From NCBI GenBank assembly GCA_964583765.1, contig CAZOWW010000052.1, positions 1 through 36,972 on the forward strand: 36,972 bases of DNA. The letters are read 5' to 3'. Positions 1-8,745 of this stretch are shown one piece after another (the stretch's first letter is position 1; every line of letters begins with the position of its first letter). A program made the position numbers and the translations under genes. The notes under the pieces are model-generated. The model was not told the DNA's origin. It worked only from the letters and a program-made list of their open reading frames with translations, and ran no database searches. This DNA is from CAZOWW01 sp964583765. Its GTDB lineage: Bacteria; Actinomycetota; Actinomycetes; Actinomycetales; Kineosporiaceae.

Positions 1-42
1 CATCCGCCCATCGTGTCATGATCAATCCACAAAGGGGGAGGC

Positions 43-483
43 ATGGACACGTCAGCCGGTGCGGCTCCCAGCCCGGATCAAGGTGTATTGACGCCGACCC
101 CGCCACTCCCGGACGGGGTTTCCACCCCCGGGGGGCAGTCGGCGGCTGCGCCTGACGGCCCGCAGCCCCGACCATCAGGGGTCAAGGTCAGGCGCGCACC
201 GCCTCGTGCTCCCGCCAAGGGTAGGAGTGGGGGAGGACAAGCACACAGGGATCTCACATTGATCGACATCATTGCCCAAGTCCTCGAAGATTGGTCCGTC
301 CTGGCAAAGGCAGCCGTCTTGATCATCATTTGCGCCATGGTCCTTGTCGTCGTCCTGAGGGTCGTGCTCTGGGCGCCCGCATCGACGAACGTACGGTCCG
401 GTCTCATGCCCGTCGGCATGGCAGGCGTCAGCGGGCTGACGACGTTCCTCTGGGCGAGGAAGGGGCGGGGCCCTCGATCGTGA
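43..483 (+). CDS. Small Pro-rich membrane protein, unknown function
   Basis: A 146-residue protein preceded by a strong GGGGGAGG ribosome site a few bases before the ATG. Residues 1-65 are rich in Pro, Gly and Ala with several Arg and look disordered. A hydrophobic helix at about residues 88-110 (run of Val, Ile, Leu) and a weaker one at about 120-138 suggest two membrane spans with a basic C-terminal end (RKGRGPRS). I recognise no family. It lies upstream of the DUF397 gene on the same strand, 184 bases apart, so the two need not be co-transcribed. Base use is slightly less GC-rich than the genes farther right. It is probably a real gene because of the ribosome site and the clear membrane helix, but the function is unknown. 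Confidence 0.6.
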   Translation: MDTSAGAAPSPDQGVLTPTPPLPDGVSTPGGQSAAAPDGPQPRPSGVKVRRAPPRAPAKGRSGGGQAHRDLTLIDIIAQVLEDWSVLAKAAVLIIICAMVLVVVLRVVLWAPASTNVRSGLMPVGMAGVSGLTTFLWARKGRGPRS

Positions 484-667
484 GGCTCACCTCCGAACCT
501 CGCCGATCGAACCAGTCGCCCCGAGGACACGTGCCCTGGGTCACAAATGGTGGTTCTCGTCATCCCGAGAGGCGCATTTCCACTAAACCGCAGTAATGGG
601 GCGTACCATGTCATGGCAGTATCATTGCCGCAGTGTGTCGGCATGATGCACGCCCACGGGAGGGCCA

Positions 668-883
668 ATGAGCGGGGTGCCAGCGCCGGGCAACTGGCGA
701 AAGAGCAGCCGGAGTGGCAACAGCGACTGCGTGGAGTGGCGAGTCGGCCACGATGGCGTCCAGGTGCGTGACTCGAAGAACCCTGAAGGTCCTGTGTTGA
801 CCTACTCGCACTCTGAGTGGCACGCGTTCCTGTTTGCCGCGAGGGCTGGAGAAGCCGACATCGACGCCACTGACCATCCCTGA
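668..883 (+). CDS. DUF397 domain-containing protein
   Basis: A 71-residue protein made almost entirely of a DUF397 domain. The hallmark stretches are visible: WRKSSRSG near residue 10, a C-V-E-W element after it, VRDSKNPEGPVL at about 32-45 and EWHAFL near 50. GGGAGG lies just before the ATG. DUF397 proteins are nearly confined to actinomycetes and are usually encoded next to an XRE-family HTH/DUF5753 regulator, with which they are thought to work in development or antibiotic control. No such regulator is seen within this window, so a partner could lie to the left or be absent. The family call is firm; the role here is inference. Confidence 0.9.
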   Translation: MSGVPAPGNWRKSSRSGNSDCVEWRVGHDGVQVRDSKNPEGPVLTYSHSEWHAFLFAARAGEADIDATDHP

Positions 884-953
884 GCGTCCTTGCTGAAGAT
901 CCATACCGTCACGGACAGCCCTCACCCGATGCCGGACGCGTCGCACCTTGTGT

Positions 954-965
954 GAAGAGCTCTTC
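954..965. repeat. Perfect 12-bp palindrome GAAGAGCTCTTC
   Basis: A perfect palindrome lies between the convergent DUF397 and solute-binding protein genes. It is followed by a stronger hairpin at 996-1043. It may be part of the termination region; no other role is visible. Confidence 0.4.
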
Positions 966-995
966 GGTCACACCCACCATCGACATGGCACGCGT

Positions 996-1043
996 GTGGC
1001 GGGAGCGGGATCCGAGTCCGAGGACCGGTCCCGCCCCCGCCAC
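996..1043. terminator. Likely bidirectional terminator hairpin
   Basis: Arms 996-1010 (GTGGCGGGAGCGGGA) and 1029-1043 pair over 15 bases with one mismatch and an 18-base loop. The hairpin sits between the 3' ends of two convergent genes, DUF397 (ends 883) and the solute-binding protein (ends 1115), where a shared terminator is expected. There is no T-tract, which is common for actinomycete terminators. Confidence 0.6.
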
Positions 1044-1114
1044 GCTTGCGGAGGCATCACGTCAGGCCTGACTGTCGTCTCCCACCTCGCCAGGCAGATC
1101 ACCGACGGGGTACG

Positions 1115-2425
1115 TCAGCCCTCCGTGGCCTTCTGGGCGGCAGCCACGGCCTGGGTCCAACTGTCAGCCGCCTTGACGTGACCGTCCTCCACGGCCTGCA
1201 TCACGTTCTGGACGGCGGTACGGACTGCGCCGTTGAGCTTGCCGAGGTACTGCGGCTGCAGGTTCTGCGCCGTCTTCGCGAAGATCACGCCGGTCGGAGC
1301 GTTACTGAAGAACGGCTTGGTGAAGCTGGTGAAGCTCGGGTCGGTGTACAGCACCGGCTCCGAGGGCAGGTTGCCGACGGTCTTGAAGACCTGCAGCAGC
1401 TGCGCAGGCTGGGTGAACCACTTGATGAAGGCGTACGCCGCGTCCACGTGCTTGCTCTGCTTCGGGATGGTCAGGAACGAACCACCCCAGTTACCACCAC
1501 CGCCGGGGATCTGGGCGATGTCCCACTTGCCGGAGGTCGTCGGAGCGGCCTCCTGGATGTGACCGATCATCCACGCGGGGCAGGCGAGAACGGCGAACGA
1601 GCCGCTCTTGAAGCCGGCGTCCCACTGCGGCGTCCAGGCCGCGATGTTCGCGGACAGGCCGTCGGTGATGAAGGGAAGGGTCTGGTCCCAGGCCGTCTTC
1701 GGGCCACCCTCGAGGGCCAGCTTCTCGTCGGAGGTGAAGTAGCCGACGGGCTGCTGGGCCAGGATCGGGTTGAGGATGTTCGTCGCGTTGTCGATGAACT
1801 TCTTGCCCGTCCTGGCGACGTACTGCTTGCCGACGGTCTCGAAGTCCGCCCACGTCGACCACATCTTGGAGACCGATTCACGGTCCGTCTTGAAGCCGGC
1901 AGCCTTGAACAGGTCGGTCCGGTAGCACATGGCCTGGCCACCGATGTCGGTGCCGAAACCGATCTGCTCACCGTTCGGGCCGAGGGACTCCTTCCACTTC
2001 CAGGGGAGGTAGTCCGACTGGTGGGCGGCGCCGCCCGGCATGTCGTTGAGGTTGACGAAGTACTGGGCCTCGTTGCGGTACTGAACGATGTAGCCCTCGT
2101 CGATGGCCTGGACGTCCGGCGCACCGGAGTTGGCGATCAGGTACTTCTGGAGATCGCCGTTGACGTTCGCGTACTGGCCGGACTCCAGCTTCAGGGTCAC
2201 GTTCGGCGCAACAGCCTTGTAGGCGGCCTGCAACTGCTGGAAGCCGAACTCACCCCAGTATGCAACACGCAGAGTAATCGGCTGAGTCGAAGTGGAGTTG
2301 CCGGTAGCGGAGCCGTTCGAGGTGGAACCGGGTGTGGTCTTGCCGCCGCCGCCACAGGCGGCAAGAAGCAGCGAACCGGCCCCCACAACTGCGGCAGCAC
2401 GGATCCAGCGCTTTCTCGAGGACAT
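1115..2425 (-). CDS. Extracellular solute-binding lipoprotein, family 1 (sugar ABC transporter type)
   Basis: A 436-residue lipoprotein that should capture a sugar or oligosaccharide outside the membrane for an ABC importer. The start used is the second of two adjacent ATGs because GAAGGAG lies 7 bases upstream of it. The signal peptide has basic residues, a hydrophobic stretch and a lipobox LLLAAC, with the lipidated Cys at residue 24, followed by a Gly/Ser/Thr-rich linker. The mature part begins with the ITLRVAYWGEFG strand typical of family 1 sugar-binding proteins. Later come the ADFETVGKQ region and the conserved AYAFIKWF element near the C-terminus. No permease or ATPase gene is adjacent on either side, which is odd because these genes normally sit in a transporter operon. 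The substrate cannot be read from the sequence. Confidence 0.9.
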   Translation of the reverse strand: MSSRKRWIRAAAVVGAGSLLLAACGGGGKTTPGSTSNGSATGNSTSTQPITLRVAYWGEFGFQQLQAAYKAVAPNVTLKLESGQYANVNGDLQKYLIANSGAPDVQAIDEGYIVQYRNEAQYFVNLNDMPGGAAHQSDYLPWKWKESLGPNGEQIGFGTDIGGQAMCYRTDLFKAAGFKTDRESVSKMWSTWADFETVGKQYVARTGKKFIDNATNILNPILAQQPVGYFTSDEKLALEGGPKTAWDQTLPFITDGLSANIAAWTPQWDAGFKSGSFAVLACPAWMIGHIQEAAPTTSGKWDIAQIPGGGGNWGGSFLTIPKQSKHVDAAYAFIKWFTQPAQLLQVFKTVGNLPSEPVLYTDPSFTSFTKPFFSNAPTGVIFAKTAQNLQPQYLGKLNGAVRTAVQNVMQAVEDGHVKAADSWTQAVAAAQKATEG

Positions 2426-2508
2426 CATCTGGCTCCTTCGACAGTCTGAGTGCGCTCCGACGAAGGGAGCGCGCCGTATGAAGGTGGCCCCTGCCCCGAT
2501 CACGCTTC

Positions 2509-2532
2509 AACGATCAGAACGGTAACGATCAG
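2509..2532. promoter_or_regulatory. Paired direct repeat AACGATCAG upstream of the solute-binding protein
   Basis: AACGATCAG occurs at 2509-2517 and again at 2524-2532, a 15-base period, about 85 bases ahead of the solute-binding protein start. Spaced repeats at this distance could bind a regulator. No regulator gene is adjacent and I cannot assign a protein. Confidence 0.3.
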
Positions 2533-4039
2533 GTCACCGCTCCGCGGCCGACCGCAAACGCTCGACCTCGCCGAGGAACAGACGACAAGGGCAAGTGAAG
2601 GCCGACGACGGCGGACCGGTTCCAACGCATTTTCTCCCGACACCGGCCGGGGGATTCCTGGCGATGATCACACGTGAGAAGATTGTCGATCCAGCGATAT
2701 CGAATCGCTTCTCTACCTCGAAGGTACTCTCCGGCTCATCGGGAGGGGGAGAGCTCGCGGTACTGACCGACTCGCCCCGCCCGACGGAGAACCAGACCGA
2801 AAGGTGGTGTTCTCCCCGGACCGCACCGGTTGCCGGAAGGAGTACGCGACCCCTCCTTCGGGATCGAAGTCGATGATCACGTGATTGAGAAGATCAGTCC
2901 TTCCTCGAACCGGCGGGGAACAGCGCGCCAGCGACATATCCTCCGCAGTTCCGTGCGCATCCCGACGTCGTTCCGCATCGCCCCCCGGAGGACTTCTGTG
3001 AATTTCGACCGGAGCGTGCGGAGACCGTGGCTCGAGGTGAGCCTCGCGCCCACCACGCGCCCCGGTGTCAAGGTGAGGCCCCGCGATCGGCCCGCGTAGG
3101 CGTCGATCGGTCGCAGCTGATCATCGACCACGGGCTCACCCGTCCAGAGTTTCGCAGCTCAGAGGCCCTTCGAAGGTCTCTCGTGTGCCGACCCCGCCGC
3201 CCCAGGGACCCGCGTTGGGCCGGCGCGCAATCGAGGCACCTCCGGGTATCACACATCCACAGGAATGTTCGACATTCCATTGTGCGCGGCAATGTGACCA
3301 TGACTACCTGATCGTCCACCGATCGAAAGGGCCGGCCGGGAGGGACCTGACGCGACACAACCAGCCCCTTCCAGGTGATGGTTCAGATCATGAGCAAACC
3401 TCGCCCCGGAGCCGTGATCGTGAAGAACTGTTCGACAGCCTTCCGGTGGAACCGATCTTCGTTCTCCGTGGCGACCCGACCCACCTTTACGGCTCGATGA
3501 CCGCCGGCTTCCGAGGTACCGCGCCTGTCGATCACCGGAACTTCGTCAGTCGCCCGTTCTTGTTCGACGGAGAAACCAGCCAGCGTCCGCCGGCCCACAG
3601 CTCACCGGCGCCACCAACCCTCGTACCGGACCGTCATCCAGTGAACACGGATCTGGCCGGTGCGGTCGAGGTTCGTGATCGACGAAGGATTCTTCCTGCG
3701 AAGAAGAGCTGTTACTCATCGAATCTTCCCACCGACATCTTTACCGTGATCACCTTGAATTGACGGCGCCCTCGGCAGCCCTGATGACTACTTTCGGTGC
3801 CAAGACAAACGCAGCCAGTAATCCCCTCTCGGGGGGAGGGCGTGTGATCTGCGTCGCCTTCGCGGTGCGGGGACCACCAAAATGGTGAAGACCGAACCGC
3901 CGAGCGGTGGTTGCGGACCATCGTGGGGTCTCGCGCGGAACTCAAGACCCCAGGAGAGGCCGGGAATCCGACCCAGATCCGACCCAGATCCGATGTGGAG
4001 TCGATGCGGTTCTGTGACATAGGGTCACCGTCCGGCGAG
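2533..4039. other. Gene-poor, lower-GC stretch of about 1.5 kb
   Basis: I find no convincing coding region on either strand here. Open frames have no ribosome site, no recognisable domain and mixed codon bias, and parts (for example 3660-3760) are visibly closer to 50 % GC than the surroundings. It contains an inverted repeat AGCGAT...ATCGCT (2693-2709) and an imperfect copy pair GATGATCAC...GAGAAGAT (2663-2684 and 2872-2894). It also has a tandem GACCCAGATCC (about 3970-3990). It could be decayed DNA, a long 5' control region or an unrecognised RNA. Confidence 0.5.
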
Positions 4040-4069
4040 GTGCGCCACCTGACGTGGGAGGTGGCGCAC
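4040..4069 (-). terminator. Perfect 11-bp hairpin after the TetR remnant
   Basis: GTGCGCCACCT (4040-4050) pairs exactly with AGGTGGCGCAC (4059-4069) around an 8-base loop. It begins 30 bases beyond the stop of the leftward TetR fragment, the right place for its original terminator. No T-tract is seen. Confidence 0.55.
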
Positions 4070-4098
4070 AGCCGGAACCTGAGCCCGTCGGCCGGTCC

Positions 4099-4375
4099 TC
4101 AGCCTCGGCCGAGCAGCGACCGCACCACGAGGGTCGCCGTCCCGGTCGACAGCGGGGCATGTCCGAGCAGCAGTCGGTACCAGAACAGCCCGTGGACCTG
4201 GTCGATCAGCAGGTCCAGGTCGGCCTCGGCGGGAATCGATGAAGTCTCGCACGACCGAGGCCGGTTGGGGTCACGGGAAGCCTCCGCGGCGAGGGCGCGC
4301 AGCAGGTGCGCGGTGTCCGGATCCTGCGCGGCCGCAACAGTGGCCCTGAGGAAGGCCGTGAGATCGATCTCGATG
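4099..4375 (-). pseudogene. TetR-family regulator remnant (C-terminal ligand domain only)
   Basis: Reading leftward, about 90 residues match the C-terminal domain of TetR regulators of the TetR_C_11 type. These are the LTAFLRATVAAAQDPD helix, LLRALAAEASRDP, and the closing LDLLIDQVHGLFWYRLLLGH and LSTGTATLVVRSLL elements. The N-terminal helix-turn-helix is absent. The usual 20-25 residues between the LLRAL.AEA and DLLIDQ helices are also shortened, so two deletions are likely. The open frame continues upstream to about 4527, but that part is the opposite strand of a dehydrogenase fragment and of non-coding DNA. It cannot act as a repressor. The fragment call is by recognised family pattern, not by alignment. 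Confidence 0.7.
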
Positions 4376-4464
4376 TCATTGCCGCCGTCGTCCACCTCGC
4401 CGTCAACGGCTTCACGACCGGCACCGTCCTGGAGTGCGACGGCGGGGCACATCTGGTCCGCTGA
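4366..4464 (+). pseudogene. Short-chain dehydrogenase (SDR) remnant, C-terminal 30 residues
   Basis: The rightward frame ending at the TGA of 4462-4464 reads the hallmark end of a classical SDR: VAAVVHLAV-like helix, NGFTTGTVLECDGGAHLV and stop. The TG-x-V-L-x-x-DGG element is the conserved C-terminal signature of SDR oxidoreductases. No Rossmann motif (TGxxxGxG) or YxxxK active site is present upstream. Instead the frame runs straight into the TetR fragment on the other strand. This fits a former divergent tetR/SDR pair from which the shared promoter and both N-termini were deleted. It is not a functional enzyme. Confidence 0.75.
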
Positions 4465-4595
4465 GCACTCGCGGGGGCTTCCGCAGCTCTCTCCCGGTCC
4501 GCGCGACACCTGAGTCCCCAGGTGCAAGTCTCCCCGCCGGGCCGCGGCCCCACGTCTTGTCGTCAGGTCTCGCGGCCGGGCCTCATCCGCGCTCC

Positions 4596-4625
4596 GGCCG
4601 CCGACGCTTATCGGCGCCGGCGGCC
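4596..4625 (-). terminator. Possible terminator hairpin of the giant membrane protein gene
   Basis: GGCCGCCG (4596-4603) pairs with CGGCGGCC (4618-4625) around a 14-base loop, starting 8 bases after the stop of the leftward gene. The stem is short and the loop large, so this is tentative. Confidence 0.35.
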
Positions 4626-4632
4626 CCGATGC

Positions 4633-7600
4633 TCACCGCAACGCGCTGAGCCGCACCCAGACTGCGCGCAGCTCCCGCAGCCTGCGTTCGTAGGTGGCGC
4701 CCACCACGAGCAGCGTGAGCCCGACGGCGGCGAGGACACTCCAGCGCGGCAACCCGGAAGCCGTTCGGGCCACCCACGGCCCGAGTTGGGCCACGGCGTG
4801 AGCGGCGAGCACAGCAGCACCGCCCACGACCGGCGCCTGCAGACGGGCGGCCACTCCGGACACGGTGATCGCACCGGCAACGACGGTCAGCAGGACGATC
4901 CGCCAATCGGAGTGTCCGGGCAGCGCCAGCACCAGGGTCGGCAGGAGCAGCAGGGCCAGACCGGGGCCGAGCGCCTGCCACGAGCCCACCTCCAGGTGCT
5001 CACGCAGGGCAACCAGGCCGAGCGCGCACACGACGAGCGCGAGCGGCACCACCCAGGCCTCGATCGTCCCGGAGTGCGTGGCGAGGCCGCACAGGGTGGC
5101 CAACCCGCAGGTGCCCAAAGCGGTCCACTTCAGGCTCACCGTGAGCAGATCGGGAATCGGTCGCCAGGCGGAGACGGTGGCGAGCACACCCGCTCCGACG
5201 AGCACGAGCGCGGCCCGCCCGACGGATCCCGTCGACGCCGCGGACGACACCGTTCGGTGCAGGGCCTGGGGCGTCCCCGATCGGTGCGCGGCGAACAACG
5301 ACGACGTTCGGTACGAGGCGAGAAGGGTCGGTCCGGCCGCGAGCAGCAGAGCGGGGATCAGCGCCGTGCCCTGCAGGAGCACCGCCCGATCGCGCAGGTA
5401 CCGGCAGAGGATCAGCGCGGCGAGGAGCAGGAGCATCGCCGCGGTGAGAGACCAGGCCTCGACCTTCCACCAGGGGGCGAGATCGTGGGCACGGCCCACT
5501 CCCGCGAGGCTGCGCACCACACCCGTCCCTGCGGCCACCACCGCGCCGGCGGCGAGAAGCACCGCGGCGAGACGTCGTGCCTGGGGCACCAGGACGGAGG
5601 CGGCGATCGCCGCCGCACCGAGAGCGAGCAGTGCCACCGGACGCCACGCCGACCCACCGACGCAGGCGAGAATGCTCGGCGTCAACGCCAGCGCCAGCCC
5701 GGTCCGCGTCGTCGCGCTCGTGCCTGCGGTCATGGCCGTTCTCGCCGTCAAGCCCACGCCCGTCGTCGCGCCCACGCCCGTCGTCATGGCCTGTCTCGTC
5801 GTGCTGTCCGCGCCCGAGGAGCGGTCCCGCCGGTAGCGCACCGCGTCCACTGCGAGCAAGGCGAGTGCAGGCGGCACGGTGTACGCCTCGACGAGGCCGA
5901 CCTGGGCATCGTGAAGCCGCAGCCAGGTCGACCCGGTGAGCAGCAACCAGCCCACCCAGCCGACGCGGCGCCGATCGGGGGACACGGCATCAGCGGTGAC
6001 CGCGACCCCGAGCAGCAGCCAGACCAGCCACAGCCAGGACTTCCCGGCGCCGTAGCTCGTGGCTCCGGCGAGAGTGAGTGCGGCCGCGACCGCCGTCCCG
6101 AGCTCGGCCGGTAGGCGCCGCGGATCGGCGGGGGACCTCAGACCCGCCAGCACCACTGACAGCGCCACCAGCAGGACGCTTCCGGCTGCGGCGAGTGCTC
6201 CGGCCATGGGCTCGTCCGTCGAGCCGGTGAGCGCGGCCGTCCCCGTCACGGCAGTGACCGTCACCAGGCAGGCGAGTCCCCGGGCCGCGATGACGGGCAT
6301 CTGGGGGCCTGCGGGGGCACCACCGTCGGGACGGCGGGCCAGGCTCGCGACGGCGGCGATCGTCAGGCTGCCCAGCAAAGCGGCGAGCCGGCCGTACCAC
6401 GCAGCGTGCCCGCTGCCGGTCGCGCCATTCGGGTCCCACGCCACCGCGGCCACCAGCCCCGCCGCCGTGGCGACCAGGCCGGCGACCAGACCGGCGAGGC
6501 GTTGGCTCCTGCCGTCCTCGGTCGCGAACAACCACGCCGCGGGCAGACTCGTCAACGTCCCGGCCAGCAGGGAACCCAGGACCCCGGCGACGCAGAACTG
6601 GTCGACGGGCGCCGCACCCAGGAGGCCGGCGAGCCCGCCGGCCGCCACCGTCGTGGAGGCGACCGCGACGGCGAACAGCGCCGTCCGGACCGGCCGCGCC
6701 ACGAGTCGCCTGGCCAGCAACAGGGCGGCGATGCCGACCACCGTCGTGGGCACGGACAGCTCTCGCACCGACCAGGACAACACGACGGCGAGCGTGCCGG
6801 CGACGCTCGCGACCGCCAACAGGGTCCGCCGCAGGCTCGCGGCCCGTCCACCGACCCGTTCGCTGACCGCCCCGGCGACCACCGCGACGAGCACGAGCAG
6901 CGGTACCACGACCGCCACGGGGAGACTGGGCTGCAGGGGCGCCCCCAGCATGGCCAGACCCACGCTCGCGGGAACCACGACGGTCCAACGACCGGGTCGG
7001 GACACGGCCGTGAGCAGGGCCAGGGCGAGGAGCCCGAGGACGGCGGCCAGGTGGGCCTGGGACCACGAGGCCGTGATGCTGCGGGTGAGGTGCCCCCCGA
7101 GCGGGCTACCGGGATGCCAGCGCCACGGCGGGACGGGACGGGACGCCGTCCAGATCACCAGCGCCGCTACCGTCGCCCCCGCCGGGACGGCGATCACCAC
7201 GGCCACCGCACGCGCCGCCTCGGCCGCGCGGTGCAAGAGCCCGCCCACGGTCAGCGGACCGCCGGCACCGGGGATGGCACCGGCGACGGGGCCTGAGCGA
7301 GGCACGGCGCCGGAATCGCGCCCGGGATCCGTGCGGTGGACCGCGACGGTCAAGCCGAGCGCCACCACGGCTGCCGCCGCGGGCGCGGTGGCCATGAGCC
7401 ACCGATCCGGGATCCCGCCTCTCTCCAGGGCCATCCGCGTCAGGCTGGCGGCGGCCAGGGCCACCGATGCCCCGGCCACGAAGGACCAGGTGTCCTGCAG
7501 CCAGCGCACCGATCGGTCACAGCCCACCTGCGCTGCGGAGACGAGTGCGACGAGGACCAACAGGAGCGCGGTACTGCCCGGCCACGGCGTCACGACCAGG

Positions 7601-8745
7601 GTGGCCAGCAGCGACGCCCCGATCATGCCCACGGCGACCGCCCGCAGCAGCTCCCGTTCCGCCGTCCAGTGGTCGGGTGCCACCCGGCGGGCGATGGTCA
7701 CCGCGACACCGCCGATCAGTCCCAGAACAGCCGCCCGCGCGACAGGTTCGACCCCACGACTCGGGGCGAGCCACACCCCCGCGAGCACGGGTGCCAGCGG
7801 GCCGAGCAGGCATGCGGTGATCGTGCCGGTGCTCAGCCGCCATCGGGCGCCCCAGGGGAGCAGCACGAGCGCGCAGACCACGCAGGCGAACGCGGAGTAG
7901 CCCGCTGCGTCCAGACGGTCGGCCCCGAACAACCCGGTCGCCCGCACCGCCCAGGCATCGCCGAGGATGAGCACTGCGGCGATCACCGCGATCGCCTCGG
8001 CGGTCTCTGCGAGGCGCGACTGCAGCCAGGCCGCGCCCGCCATCGCGCAGAGGGTGATGCCGCCGGTGATGGCTGCCCGCCCACCGAGCGAGAGCCGGTC
8101 CCAGGCGAAGACGAGGAAGACGATCCCGGACACCGCGAGCAGCAGGCCGCCCAGGGCGACGAGAACCCCTTGGACGCCGATCCTCGCCAACAGCGACGGC
8201 TGGGCGGGAGTCGGGGGGAGTTCCGGCCGGGCGTCCCAGTAGGTGTGGGTGGCCGGTCCCACCCCGGGACCGGAGGGCTCACCGGGAACAGAAGGAGAAG
8301 GCGCCATCGGCCCCGCGCCGGGGGCGGGGAGTGTGCCGGGCACGGCGCCGGGTCCGGACGGTGCACCGGGAGCAGAGGGCGGAGGCGCCATCGGCGCCGC
8401 ACCGGGCACTGAGGGTGCCCCGGGGACCGGTGGCGGAGTCATGATCGGGGCCGCACCGGGGGCGGCGAACGGCCCCACGCCCGGCGGCGGAACCGGGATC
8501 TGCGGCCATCCGGCGCGCCGAGCGCTCGCTTCGGCACGCAGCCGGTCGAGCAGTTCGTCCCGACGCTGCAATGCCTCGGCCGCCTGCGCGCTGAGATCGA
8601 AGAGACTCTGACCGGCCGCCCCCGCGAGGGACACCCCACAGGCCCCGCAGGTGGACTTTGCCAGCACGACGCCGCAGGCAGGACAGCGAGTGGTGTCGAG
8701 AAGGCGCAGGCGCCAGACACCGATCGGATCGGCCCAATTTGTCAT
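4633..8745 (-). CDS. Giant zinc-ribbon polytopic membrane protein, SCO7613-like
   Basis: A 1370-residue protein started at the ATG 8 bases after GGAGGGG rather than at a weaker codon 8 residues upstream. Residues 21-36 form a CPAC...CGAC zinc ribbon. Residues about 45-80 are a charged helix (QAAEALQRRDELLDRLRAEA). Residues about 85-165 are a Pro/Gly/Ala linker with internal repeats. The remaining about 1200 residues are a long series of hydrophobic segments, probably more than 25 membrane spans, separated by short Arg/Asp loops. This layout matches the actinobacterial large membrane proteins annotated with an SCO7613 C-terminal domain, whose role is not established. The gene stands alone; both neighbours are remnants. 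The strand opposite contains many long open frames that are GC artefacts. Confidence 0.85.
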   Translation of the reverse strand: MTNWADPIGVWRLRLLDTTRCPACGVVLAKSTCGACGVSLAGAAGQSLFDLSAQAAEALQRRDELLDRLRAEASARRAGWPQIPVPPPGVGPFAAPGAAPIMTPPPVPGAPSVPGAAPMAPPPSAPGAPSGPGAVPGTLPAPGAGPMAPSPSVPGEPSGPGVGPATHTYWDARPELPPTPAQPSLLARIGVQGVLVALGGLLLAVSGIVFLVFAWDRLSLGGRAAITGGITLCAMAGAAWLQSRLAETAEAIAVIAAVLILGDAWAVRATGLFGADRLDAAGYSAFACVVCALVLLPWGARWRLSTGTITACLLGPLAPVLAGVWLAPSRGVEPVARAAVLGLIGGVAVTIARRVAPDHWTAERELLRAVAVGMIGASLLATLVVTPWPGSTALLLVLVALVSAAQVGCDRSVRWLQDTWSFVAGASVALAAASLTRMALERGGIPDRWLMATAPAAAAVVALGLTVAVHRTDPGRDSGAVPRSGPVAGAIPGAGGPLTVGGLLHRAAEAARAVAVVIAVPAGATVAALVIWTASRPVPPWRWHPGSPLGGHLTRSITASWSQAHLAAVLGLLALALLTAVSRPGRWTVVVPASVGLAMLGAPLQPSLPVAVVVPLLVLVAVVAGAVSERVGGRAASLRRTLLAVASVAGTLAVVLSWSVRELSVPTTVVGIAALLLARRLVARPVRTALFAVAVASTTVAAGGLAGLLGAAPVDQFCVAGVLGSLLAGTLTSLPAAWLFATEDGRSQRLAGLVAGLVATAAGLVAAVAWDPNGATGSGHAAWYGRLAALLGSLTIAAVASLARRPDGGAPAGPQMPVIAARGLACLVTVTAVTGTAALTGSTDEPMAGALAAAGSVLLVALSVVLAGLRSPADPRRLPAELGTAVAAALTLAGATSYGAGKSWLWLVWLLLGVAVTADAVSPDRRRVGWVGWLLLTGSTWLRLHDAQVGLVEAYTVPPALALLAVDAVRYRRDRSSGADSTTRQAMTTGVGATTGVGLTARTAMTAGTSATTRTGLALALTPSILACVGGSAWRPVALLALGAAAIAASVLVPQARRLAAVLLAAGAVVAAGTGVVRSLAGVGRAHDLAPWWKVEAWSLTAAMLLLLAALILCRYLRDRAVLLQGTALIPALLLAAGPTLLASYRTSSLFAAHRSGTPQALHRTVSSAASTGSVGRAALVLVGAGVLATVSAWRPIPDLLTVSLKWTALGTCGLATLCGLATHSGTIEAWVVPLALVVCALGLVALREHLEVGSWQALGPGLALLLLPTLVLALPGHSDWRIVLLTVVAGAITVSGVAARLQAPVVGGAAVLAAHAVAQLGPWVARTASGLPRWSVLAAVGLTLLVVGATYERRLRELRAVWVRLSALR
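8281..8406 (-). repeat. Imperfect 84-bp direct repeat inside the giant protein linker
   Basis: A block of about 42 bases beginning ACCGGGAACAGA at 8281 recurs, with substitutions, beginning ACCGGGAGCAGA at 8365, an offset of 84 bases or 28 codons. It encodes the Pro-Gly-Ala-Met linker between the zinc ribbon and the membrane part. Keeping the reading frame suggests duplication inside the linker. Confidence 0.55.

Noticed and set aside
1046..2449. 467-codon open frame on the + strand
   Set aside because: Antisense to the solute-binding lipoprotein; Arg/Gly/Val-rich with no domain.
3185..3763. 192-codon frame in the gene-poor stretch
   Set aside because: No ribosome site, no domain, and codon third-position bias unlike neighbouring genes.
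3920..3995. Possible tRNA or attachment-site-like segment
   Set aside because: G-rich and partly repetitive but no cloverleaf arms or anticodon loop can be paired.
4522..6114. 530-codon open frame on the + strand
   Set aside because: It is antisense to the giant membrane protein gene; its product is Arg/Gly/His/Gln-rich without domains, typical of high-GC shadow frames.
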